Source: a virus. Taken from it: a stretch of DNA of 26,474 nucleotides. The stretch is from IMG/VR virus record IMGVR_UViG_3300005096_000003, positions 1 through 26,474 of that record; one strand, written 5' to 3'. The notes under the pieces were generated by a model. That model saw only the letters and a list, made by a program, of their open reading frames with translations, was not told the DNA's origin and searched no databases. Positions 21,067 through 26,474 of this stretch are shown here, in pieces. Both the position numbers and the translations under genes were made by a program. Numbering within the stretch: the stretch's first letter is position 1; each line of letters opens with the position of its first letter.

Positions 21067-21710
21067 GCAGACCATTCCATATGCGCTGGCAATTGGTAAA
21101 TTTAATGGCACAAACTCTAGGGCATAGAACGTATCTAGAGATTGGTTGTCGGGGTGTAAAAGTGGGGGAGTGCTTCAACAAAGTTCTTATCCACACAATG
21201 AAGCACGGCGTAGATCCTCAGCCTATGGAGCATGAAGAGTATCCTGGGGATAATGTGGTGCTCCACGAAATGACGTCGGACCAGTTCTTCACAACTATGC
21301 TGAGACAATTAACCTTTGACACCATTTTTATTGATGGTCTGCACACGTCTGCTCAAGTCATGAAAGATGTGCGCAATTCCTTACTGCGTTTGAATGATGG
21401 TGGCGCTATAATTTGTCATGACTGCAATCCGCGCCATTCGCACATGCAAAGGACGGGTCGTAATGGAACCTGTTGGCAAGCAATTGTTGAGTTGCGTTGC
21501 ACAGCACTAGATGTTGACGTTTGCGTCATTAACGCCGATCAGGGTTTGGCCGTCATCAGAAAGAGAGACGAATTGAGGACAGTTCCAGCACTTCAAATTA
21601 CGAACAAAGATTGGCGGTCTTGGTTGTGGTTTAAGAAAAATCGGGAGCATGCGCTCAACCTCCAGTCTGTTCAGCAATTCAATACGTGGTTTTGGAATCA
21701 AGGCCGATAA
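21063..21710 (+). CDS. SAM-dependent methyltransferase-fold protein (Methyltransf_24-like)
   Basis: The 215-residue product shows a class I methyltransferase core: YLEIGCRGVKVGECF (motif I, residues 24-38), HGVDPQP (acidic end of strand 2), FDTIFIDGLHTSAQVMKDV (motif IV region, ~85-103) and LRLNDGGAIICHDCNP. The FIDG-H and 'GG-I--HD' features point to the Methyltransf_24 group, often found next to glycosyltransferases and in phage genomes. Substrate is unknown. The ATG overlaps the previous stop (ATGA). A second methyltransferase-fold gene lies on the far side of ThyX. Confidence 0.78.
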   Translation: MSRPFHMRWQLVNLMAQTLGHRTYLEIGCRGVKVGECFNKVLIHTMKHGVDPQPMEHEEYPGDNVVLHEMTSDQFFTTMLRQLTFDTIFIDGLHTSAQVMKDVRNSLLRLNDGGAIICHDCNPRHSHMQRTGRNGTCWQAIVELRCTALDVDVCVINADQGLAVIRKRDELRTVPALQITNKDWRSWLWFKKNREHALNLQSVQQFNTWFWNQGR

Positions 21711-21758
21711 TGTATTACATGAACCACATTATTTCCACAATCACATTAGGGGAGAGTT

Positions 21759-22607
21759 ATGGCTTTTGAAGCGAGTATTCTTGCTGATTCGTGTAATAAC
21801 AAAGGGTGTCGTCTCACAACATTTCAAGTGACATACCCACGTTGTGTGCATTCCGAACTTATGACTCATCGTATGTTTAGCCGGAACTCCTCCAGCAGTC
21901 GGGCCATTCCGATAGAGAAAATGTTGAGGGATGTAGAGACTGACCCATTTATACCAATTGAGTGGGGACGGAATCAGAAGGGGATGCAAGCGAGTAAAGT
22001 GGTCAGTGTGAATATGGGGGTTTTGGCCCGTAGAACGTGGTTGCAGGCTAGAGATTCGGCATTGGATCACGCATGTCATCTCAGTGTAGATTGCAATTTG
22101 CACAAGCAAATTGTAAACCGGATTGTGGAGCCATGGATGTGGATTACTGTCATCATCACCTCCACAAATTATGCCAATTTTTTCAAGCTCCGATGTCATC
22201 CGGATGCGGAACCCCATATTCGGTATATAGCGGAAATGATGAGACTGCTCTATGAAGAGTATAGACCCGATGTGTTAAAGGCTGGTCAGTGGCACCTTCC
22301 ATTGTTTGGTTTTGAGAAAGATTCCGAAATTTCAAATCCTTACGAATGTGCAAAATTATCTACGGCGCGTTGCGCACGTGTCTCATATAAAACTCACGAT
22401 GGCCGAAGAGACACAGAAAAAGATATTGAGTTGCATGACAAATTAGTCTCCAGTAGGCACTGGTCCCCTTTTGAGCACGTTGCTCAGGCCACAGATCAAG
22501 AATTCTACCCAAGAAGTAATTTTGATGCGGGTCCGACGCTATGTGGGTGGAAGCAGTATAGGAAATTTTTTGGTGCAGAGGAATGCGTTTCACAGGGTGT
22601 GTATTAA
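21759..22607 (+). CDS. thyX: FAD-dependent thymidylate synthase
   Basis: The 282-residue protein makes dTMP from dUMP using methylene-tetrahydrofolate, FAD and NADPH. The signature RHRxxSxNxxSxRY appears as THRMFSRNSSSSRA (36-49); the first Arg and the last Tyr are replaced. Other family features are clear: NRIVEPWMWITVIITSTNYA with NFFKLRCHPDAEPHI, LSTARCARVSYK, and HWSPFEHVAQA near the end. Length fits the longer phage-type ThyX. The ATG at 21759 follows TAGGGGAGAG. It sits among late genes rather than in the replication arm. It supplies thymidylate for phage DNA. Confidence 0.93.
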   Translation: MAFEASILADSCNNKGCRLTTFQVTYPRCVHSELMTHRMFSRNSSSSRAIPIEKMLRDVETDPFIPIEWGRNQKGMQASKVVSVNMGVLARRTWLQARDSALDHACHLSVDCNLHKQIVNRIVEPWMWITVIITSTNYANFFKLRCHPDAEPHIRYIAEMMRLLYEEYRPDVLKAGQWHLPLFGFEKDSEISNPYECAKLSTARCARVSYKTHDGRRDTEKDIELHDKLVSSRHWSPFEHVAQATDQEFYPRSNFDAGPTLCGWKQYRKFFGAEECVSQGVY

Positions 22608-22622
22608 GAAACGTTTCATTTG

Positions 22623-22778
22623 AGGACTCTAACTTTGATAGCTTGACGCACATGCAGGGGGACGCCTTTGCCTACGTTTGAGTTGTTGGAGTTGGATGCG
22701 CTTAGGCCCGCATGGAACATCAAGTGGGATGACGGTATATCCCACACAACGCGTGGCGGTTTGACGAGTTAGAGTCCT
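22623..22778 (+). repeat. 12-bp inverted repeat bracketing a small open frame
   Basis: AGGACTCTAACT (22623-22634) and AGTTAGAGTCCT (22767-22778) are perfect inverted repeats, 132 bp apart. They enclose most of the gap between ThyX and the second methyltransferase, including a 34-codon open frame. Transcribed, they could close a long stem. Confidence 0.65.
22668..22772 (+). CDS. Possible 34-residue peptide
   Basis: A TTG start at 22668 has AGGGGGA six bases upstream. The frame encodes 34 residues (PTFELLELDALRPAWNIKWD, then DGISHTTRGGLTS) before TAG. The composition is protein-like, but the frame is short and the start non-standard. It lies within the 22623-22778 inverted repeat. Confidence 0.35.
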   Translation: MPTFELLELDALRPAWNIKWDDGISHTTRGGLTS

Positions 22779-22797
22779 TAATTTTTAGGGAGATGCG

Positions 22798-23367
22798 ATG
22801 GGTGTTCTCACAGGCTTAGGAATGGTTGATATCTTAAACAAGGGGCCTCAGCCCTGGCCAACTTACGCATTTATTGAGACAGGCACAGGGAATGGCGCGA
22901 CTTGTATGAGTATGCGAAACGTGTTTGATGAGGTGCACACAATTGAGAGATCATCAAAGTGCCATTTGCGTCTCATACAGAGGTTTGGTTTAATGCGTGT
23001 CATTTTTCATTTTGGTGATACGATTGATGTTCTTCCTGAATTGATGCCACACTTTATGCACCCAATCGTATTCTTTTTGGATGCTCATTTTTGTAAGGGT
23101 AGTGTGCGTGATGCGGCAGGTGCCAACGACTTCCCATTGTGGAGAGAATTGGAGTTGATAAAAGCGCGTCATGAAAAGCATGGATTTGCTGATGTTGTGA
23201 TTGTTGATGATGTTCACACGTTTGGTGAGCGTAGAGGGGATCATTTTGGTGATTGGCAGAATGTTGGTCCTTCCTCATTAGAAGCGTCCTTAGGTGGGCG
23301 CTCTAAATTATCACGTGCTTCTTTTATTTTCCAAGATTCTTACGTGATGTTTCTCGATGAGAGGTGA
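22798..23367 (+). CDS. Second SAM-dependent methyltransferase-fold protein
   Basis: The 189-residue product shows FIETGTGNGATCMSMRNVFD (motif I and following helix, residues ~25-44), EVHTIERSS (strand 2 with acidic end) and HPIVFFLDAHFCKGS (motif IV region, ~88-102). VVIVDDVHTFG follows. This is the class I methyltransferase fold, shorter than the first one and not a close copy. Substrate unknown; a sugar or small-molecule acceptor is typical of the group. AGGGAGATGCG precedes the ATG. The stop overlaps the 14-bp repeat. Confidence 0.68.
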   Translation: MGVLTGLGMVDILNKGPQPWPTYAFIETGTGNGATCMSMRNVFDEVHTIERSSKCHLRLIQRFGLMRVIFHFGDTIDVLPELMPHFMHPIVFFLDAHFCKGSVRDAAGANDFPLWRELELIKARHEKHGFADVVIVDDVHTFGERRGDHFGDWQNVGPSSLEASLGGRSKLSRASFIFQDSYVMFLDER

Positions 23368-23380
23368 ATCAACTCCGATA
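23367..23380 (+). repeat. 14-bp direct repeat, copy B
   Basis: AATCAACTCCGATA, identical to 16821-16834, at the stop codon of the second methyltransferase-like gene. TATAAT follows directly (23382-23387). Confidence 0.7.
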
Positions 23381-23558
23381 GTATAATATCTACGACTCGT
23401 TCGGTGCCCTGTACTTTTTGCTAAACTTCAGACCACGGAGGTGTGCACACTTCTTGCCGATTGGTAGCAGGCAGCACTCTGATTTGGATGTGAGCTGTTT
23501 TCACTCACTCAGTATCACATTCGGGACGAGCGAGTTGTTTTGAGATTAAGGTCACCCA
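23381..23558 (+). promoter_or_regulatory. Intergenic region with -10-like box and palindrome
   Basis: No gene or tRNA is visible. TATAAT (23382-23387) is a perfect -10 but lacks a -35 at the right distance. GTGTGCACAC (23441-23450) is a perfect 10-bp palindrome and a possible operator. The rest shows only weak short repeats. Confidence 0.35.
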
Positions 23559-23723
23559 ATGAAGCTTTTAGATATGATACAGGAGATCGATGAAGAAGGT
23601 GAGGATCTCACTGAGTGGGAAATTGACTTCATTGGTGGTTTTATTGACGATGGTGTTACGAGTTTTACAGACAAACAAGCAGAAATTGTGGAACGCATTT
23701 ACAACGAACGAATACCCAAGTAA
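23559..23723 (+). CDS. Small acidic protein upstream of csrA
   Basis: The 54-residue product (starts MKLLDMIQEIDEEGEDLTEW) continues EIDFIGGFIDDGVTSFTDKQ and ends EIVERIYNERIPK. It looks like a compact three-helix domain of the 'L-eWE--Fi ... lt-KQ---le-I' type seen in many phage and plasmid proteins. Function unknown. The stop lies 12 bp before the csrA start, so the two form a small operon. Confidence 0.68.
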   Translation: MKLLDMIQEIDEEGEDLTEWEIDFIGGFIDDGVTSFTDKQAEIVERIYNERIPK

Positions 23724-23732
23724 CAAGGAAGT
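23723..23732 (+). promoter_or_regulatory. CsrA-like site at the csrA ribosome-binding site
   Basis: ACAAGGAAGU matches the ACARGGAUGU consensus of CsrA targets at nine of ten bases and includes the Shine-Dalgarno sequence of csrA. It suggests negative autoregulation, as known for host csrA. Confidence 0.5.
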
Positions 23733-23735
23733 CTT

Positions 23736-23933
23736 ATGCTCGTTCTTTCCCGCAAACCTCAGGAACGTATTTTTATCGGGGATGACATTATTGTGACCGT
23801 CCTAGAGTCGGATTGTAATAAAGTTCGGCTTGGTATTGATGCCCCCACACACATAAACATTGTTCGTGAGGAATTGGTTTGTAAAGCTATTTCTGTTGAG
23901 ATGGAAAAAGAGTCTCAAAGGTTTACTTCTTGA
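23736..23933 (+). CDS. csrA: Carbon storage regulator CsrA (RsmA)
   Basis: The 65-residue product is a complete CsrA: MLVLSRKPQERIFIGDDIIV (residues 1-20), VRLGIDAP (~30-37) and INIVREELV (~40-48), with the RNA-contacting Arg44 of the 'VREE' motif in place. CsrA dimers bind GGA in mRNA leaders, mainly over ribosome-binding sites, and alter translation and stability. A phage copy could retune host metabolism or time the phage's own genes. ACAAGGAAGU lies just upstream, a likely self-target. A terminator follows directly after the stop. Confidence 0.95.
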   Translation: MLVLSRKPQERIFIGDDIIVTVLESDCNKVRLGIDAPTHINIVREELVCKAISVEMEKESQRFTS

Positions 23934-23957
23934 ACGGAGCTGACGGCTCCGTTTTGT
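23933..23957 (+). terminator. Intrinsic terminator of the csrA operon
   Basis: AACGGAGC and GCTCCGTT form an 8-bp stem with a 5-base loop, followed by TTTGT. It begins at the csrA stop codon. Confidence 0.85.
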
Positions 23958-23959
23958 GG

Positions 23960-24067
23960 CCGACGAAGGTGATGGCTTAGGATTTGTGGCAATGGGGTTT
24001 GTGGTTATCCTCCACCCACGTTACTGGCTGCCGGGCTAGTTATGAGTCCTTTGTCTCCCTTCGTCGG
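23960..24067. ncRNA. Possible structured RNA between csrA and the tail module
   Basis: CCGACGAAGG (23960-23969) and CCTTCGTCGG (24058-24067) could close a 10-bp helix around 88 bases. Inside, only short helices are seen (GTGG-7-CCAC). On the minus strand the region holds several GGA motifs, as in CsrA-sequestering RNAs, but they are not in clear hairpin loops. The strand and even the existence of a transcript are uncertain. Confidence 0.3.
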
Positions 24068-24078
24068 TCCTCTATAAC
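24051..24078 (+). promoter_or_regulatory. Putative promoter P1 ahead of the inverted repeat
   Basis: TTGTCT (24051-24056) and TATAAC (24073-24078) are 16 bases apart. Transcription would start near 24085, just before the 27-bp inverted repeat, so its RNA would contain the whole hairpin. Confidence 0.4.
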
Positions 24079-24090
24079 GACTTAGGTCCA

Positions 24091-24161
24091 CCCTTGACAA
24101 AATTATGTGTTTGTCCTAGACTACCAAACTACACAGGACAAACACATAATTTTGTCAAGGG
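24091..24161. repeat. Perfect 27-bp inverted repeat with 17-base loop
   Basis: Arms 24091-24117 and 24135-24161 are fully complementary, with no mismatch, and begin CCCTTGACAAAATTATG in the left arm. The right arm ends in CAAGGG, part of the Shine-Dalgarno sequence for the gene at 24173. Each arm holds GACAA and TTGTC half-sites, four in total. It lies 134 bp beyond the csrA terminator, at the border of the tail-like module. Confidence 0.95.
24094..24122 (+). promoter_or_regulatory. Putative promoter P2 inside the inverted repeat
   Basis: TTGACA (24094-24099), a perfect -35, lies in the left arm; TAGACT (24117-24122), four of six matches to the -10 consensus, starts at the last base of that arm. 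Spacing is 17 bases. Transcription would begin near 24129, in the loop, so this RNA lacks the left arm and cannot form the hairpin. Confidence 0.6.
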
Positions 24162-24172
24162 AAGGCGTACCA

Positions 24173-24583
24173 ATGACGTTCAAGATTGCAACTGATACCC
24201 GCAACAAAGCCTGTGACGCTATTGTCGATGATGTTGATGCGGGCGCCGCGGCTGGTTATGTTGAGATAAGAACAGGCGCACCATCCGGCCCCAATGCAGC
24301 AGACTCCGGCATATTGCTCGCCACACTGCCGATGAGCGATCCTGCGTTTGGTGCTGCGGTTGCCGGCGTGGCAACCGCCAATGCAATCACCAACGATTCG
24401 TCTGCTGACGCCACTGGAACTGCGGCACATTTTCGGCTCAAGGACTCCGATGCTAATATCGTTGGGGAAGGCACAGTCACAGCAACCGGCGGCGGCGGTG
24501 ATATGGAACTGAACAGTGTCTCAATTATCATTGCTGCCGTGGTCTCAATCACGTCATTGACTGTCACTGTTCCAGAGAGTTAG
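24173..24583 (+). CDS. Probable structural protein at the start of the tail-like module
   Basis: The 136-residue product (starts MTFKIATDTRNKACDAIVDD) is rich in Ala, Gly, Val and Thr, beta in character, and resembles small tail or decoration proteins of phages (GYVEIRTGAPSGPNAADSG, then LATLPMSDPAF). The end (SITSLTVTVPES) is also strand-like. Base use is more GC-rich than the genes before. The ATG at 24173 is chosen over the longer frame from 24107, which would run through the inverted repeat; GGGAAGG lies seven bases upstream at the edge of that repeat. Function is by analogy only. Confidence 0.62.
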   Translation: MTFKIATDTRNKACDAIVDDVDAGAAAGYVEIRTGAPSGPNAADSGILLATLPMSDPAFGAAVAGVATANAITNDSSADATGTAAHFRLKDSDANIVGEGTVTATGGGGDMELNSVSIIIAAVVSITSLTVTVPES

Positions 24584-24627
24584 GGCAGGTTTCGACACTT
24601 AACAACCACTCAGGAAGAAATGGAATT

Positions 24628-25113
24628 ATGCCAACTCCTAATCTTACCGATCCCGAAATGCTTCTTGTCAAAACCGAACTGTCTACGGACCCGTTGCGGA
24701 AAGGCTACGCAGCGATGTCGGCGGCAGCGAAGGCGATGTCTCTTGTGAGCCGTGGCATGGTTACGAATCCAGTCGCCGTGGTGCGTGTTCCGAAGACGAT
24801 GAATCGTGACGCGATTCTCGGGATGCTGACCAGTGCATCAAGGATTACGGTCGATCCACTGCTTGTAGTTGAAATGACAAGGGCTATTGACGAGCAGGAT
24901 GTAGAAGCTGTGAAACGTTGGGCCGCGATAGCACTAACGAAGTCACAAGTATCTACTGCCGATCATAATGCAATTCGGGACGAAGCAATAAAGACAATCA
25001 ACGATCCTAATTATCGGGCGACTATGCCCGGCATCAACCGCTTGACGACGGTACTTAGGCGGCCAGCGATGGGGCTGTCCGCTGACGAAATTATAGCAGC
25101 GGAGGCCGCATAA
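24628..25113 (+). CDS. Phage protein of the tail-like module, unknown function
   Basis: The 161-residue product (starts MPTPNLTDPEMLLVKTELST) opens with an 'LTD-e---l---l--DPl--GY--MS' pattern that I have seen in helical proteins beside tail genes. The rest is helical (VVEMTRAIDEQDVEAVKRWA). A CAGGAAG sequence precedes the ATG. The stop overlaps the next start. It could be an assembly or adaptor protein; not established. Confidence 0.6.
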   Translation: MPTPNLTDPEMLLVKTELSTDPLRKGYAAMSAAAKAMSLVSRGMVTNPVAVVRVPKTMNRDAILGMLTSASRITVDPLLVVEMTRAIDEQDVEAVKRWAAIALTKSQVSTADHNAIRDEAIKTINDPNYRATMPGINRLTTVLRRPAMGLSADEIIAAEAA

Positions 25114-25547
25114 TGGCAACAAAACGAATCGGCAAGAACCTCGGATCGCTTGCGTCGGTTGACTCTTCGCTATCAATCGCGACGGGCAGTGCATGGGTCA
25201 ACGGTGCGTCTGTAGATCACGCCGAACCGGGCGGGGCCGGAACACCTGATGCGGACACAGCGATTGATCAATTTGGGGTTACCAATGCGGCATCAACAGA
25301 CGGTTATGACCTTGACGTGATTCGCCAATGGTCTGACGATAATTCGACATGGCCGGACGATGGTGAAGGCGACGTTGTGACGAACTTCTCCAACTCGACA
25401 GGCGGGGCCGATCTGACACGCTCTGATATCATGGAATTCGCGATCAAGGCACGTTATTCCCGGTGTCAATATGCGAATAACAACGGCACAGATGCCGTGA
25501 CTGTCAACCGCGAATCCGGCGATCACACTGGTGACTACGAAACATAA
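25113..25547 (+). CDS. Probable structural protein, unknown function
   Basis: The 144-residue product is rich in Ser, Thr, Asp and Gly, with few Lys residues: MATKRIGKNLGSLASVDSSL, later SDDNSTWPDDGEGDVV. It looks like an extended beta protein, as in fibre or tail-surface parts. The start overlaps the previous stop (TAATG). It sits directly ahead of the LamG-like gene and may form part of the same host-contact structure. No family recognised. Confidence 0.58.
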   Translation: MATKRIGKNLGSLASVDSSLSIATGSAWVNGASVDHAEPGGAGTPDADTAIDQFGVTNAASTDGYDLDVIRQWSDDNSTWPDDGEGDVVTNFSNSTGGADLTRSDIMEFAIKARYSRCQYANNNGTDAVTVNRESGDHTGDYET

Positions 25548-25550
25548 TCA

Positions 25551-26474
25551 ATGTCCGCAATTGTCTCATATCTCGATACGGGAATTCCGGCGTCTGGACA
25601 AGGCGATGCGGCGTTTCCAGAATTATGGGATGGGTTGGTCGGTCTGTGGCTACCCGGCCATATCAAGGAGGGCAAGCGGGCGTTTAATTGGGCAGATCAA
25701 GGCAGGGGGACGCAGTCCGTCAGTAAAGGTATCAAGAGTGTGACGGGCATTAGTGATACTGTCAAATATCGATCCAGATACGCCAAAGGAGACGGGACGA
25801 ACGGGTGGATTGATTGCGGTCCGGATGATGTTCTTAGGCCGGTGCATTCCACGTTGATGATGGATGTTATTCCACAAGACCTTAATATCTCGATATATAT
25901 GATAAATAGGTCGGGGAGTGCGGAAACGTCCGGCTCTACATTGTTCCTCTATCAAGGTAAGTGGCAGTATTGGGTACGCGCTGGGTCGCCCGCGTGGACG
26001 CAGATGTCGGGGGTGAAACTTCCGTCGATAGGATTGCGTGCGCGGCTTTGTGGTACGTGGGACGGCAGTATCATGCGATTCTATGCTGACGGAGAGGAAG
26101 ATAGCACAAGCTCTACTCCCAACGGAGATCTAATATACACTGGGAACGGTGGACAGAGATTGCTTGGAGACGACAACAGTAGTCGCTGCAATGGCCACAT
26201 GCGAAATGCGATGATCTGGTCAGAGGCATTAAATCCGGACATTATTGCGAGATTCTACACAGACCGACTTTATCATCCGCTGACACGCCGTCCAATTCGC
26301 AAATACTTCCTATCGATCGCCACGGGCGGGGGCATCACTGGAACAGCCTCGTTATCTGTTGCGGCGCCACTGACTACGGCAAGTGGAACATTCACACCTC
26401 CTGCAATCACTGGCAGCGGCACGCTGCTAGTGGGAGCAGGTATACTAAGCTCATCAGGAACATTCACACCTCCT
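25551..26474 (+). CDS. LamG/concanavalin-like protein with C-terminal repeats, cut by the right edge
   Basis: An open frame of 308 codons runs from ATG 25551 to the right edge without a stop. Residues ~25-240 follow a LamG-like beta-sandwich: LWDGLVGLWLPG, GDGTNGWIDCG, RLCGTWDGSIMRFYADGEED, GDDNSSRCNGHMRNAMIWSE and LNPDIIARFY. This order, ending in 'Y----------R', is typical of carbohydrate-binding fibre proteins. Residues ~260 onward are 24-residue repeats ending SGTFTPP. It probably binds the host surface. Only three bases separate it from the previous stop, with no clear ribosome-binding site, so translational coupling is likely. The C-terminus is outside the window. Confidence 0.75.
   Translation, partial: MSAIVSYLDTGIPASGQGDAAFPELWDGLVGLWLPGHIKEGKRAFNWADQGRGTQSVSKGIKSVTGISDTVKYRSRYAKGDGTNGWIDCGPDDVLRPVHSTLMMDVIPQDLNISIYMINRSGSAETSGSTLFLYQGKWQYWVRAGSPAWTQMSGVKLPSIGLRARLCGTWDGSIMRFYADGEEDSTSSTPNGDLIYTGNGGQRLLGDDNSSRCNGHMRNAMIWSEALNPDIIARFYTDRLYHPLTRRPIRKYFLSIATGGGITGTASLSVAAPLTTASGTFTPPAITGSGTLLVGAGILSSSGTFTPP
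26331..26474 (+). repeat. 72-bp tandem repeat in the LamG-like gene
   Basis: GGAACATTCACACCTCCT occurs at 26385-26402 and 26457-26474, exactly 72 bases apart (24 codons). The units read ITGTASLSVAAPLTTASGTF and ITGSGTLLVGAGILSSSGTF, each followed by TPP. The array continues beyond the edge. Confidence 0.75.

Noticed and set aside
21741-22217. 158-codon minus-strand open frame
   Set aside because: It lies opposite thyX and shows no motif.
22608-24172. tRNA genes in the gaps around csrA
   Set aside because: No acceptor-stem pairing with a T-loop motif was found in these gaps.
1-26474. CRISPR array or integrase/attachment site
   Set aside because: No regularly spaced repeats of CRISPR size, no tyrosine or serine recombinase motif, and no tRNA-end duplication were seen.

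Overview
The window looks like about 26 kb of a tailed double-stranded DNA bacteriophage (Caudoviricetes-type), or a prophage of one, sequenced across the divide between two oppositely transcribed arms. The terminase, portal, MuF-like head protein, DnaB-type helicase, DnaG-type primase and ThyX-type thymidylate synthase are recognisable by motif. No integrase, repressor, DNA polymerase, tRNA or CRISPR array was seen, so the lifestyle is undecided. A planctomycete or related host is a reasonable inference: a secreted protein at 16887-17420 has the helical-plus-'GTxW' layout I associate with Planctomycetes and Verrucomicrobia, and the last gene is a LamG-like protein of a kind common in planctomycete phages. 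This host call is not proven.

Left arm (1-11282, all minus strand, so read from right to left). Near the divide come small early genes of unknown function. Three copies of a ~150-bp intergenic promoter-like cassette (11289-11435, 10701-10856, 8121-8276) sit between or ahead of them. Further along are a DUF2786-like protein, a DUF932-like protein, zinc-binding small proteins and a sigma-region-2-like protein. The replication block follows: an SNF2-family ATPase, a ribbon-helix-helix protein, a primase, a probable replisome organiser and a DnaB-like helicase. Most of these overlap by a few bases. The arm ends with a membrane-anchored protein and a lysine-rich protein cut by the window edge.

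Divide (11283-11635). This stretch holds the third promoter cassette and then about 200 bp dense in palindromes, with a TTGACA box facing right.

Right arm (11636-26474, all plus strand). The packaging and head block contains the small and large terminase subunits, several small zinc-binding proteins, the portal, and a 901-residue MuF-like protein. That protein carries two copies of a repeat domain and a C-terminal HExxH motif. A metabolic and regulatory block follows: two methyltransferase-fold proteins flanking ThyX, a 54-residue protein and CsrA. After the csrA terminator come a possible structured RNA and a perfect 27-bp inverted repeat with a promoter inside it. These lead into a tail- or fibre-like module (24173 to the right edge) that looks compositionally different. 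No major capsid protein or head protease was recognised.

The most unusual items are these: the inverted-repeat promoter at 24091-24161; the repeat domain shared by an early protein (10133-10693) and the MuF-like protein; the HExxH domain fused to MuF; the triplicated early promoter cassette whose central palindrome changed on both arms in one copy; and a phage CsrA with CsrA-like sites at the terS, portal and csrA ribosome-binding sites.
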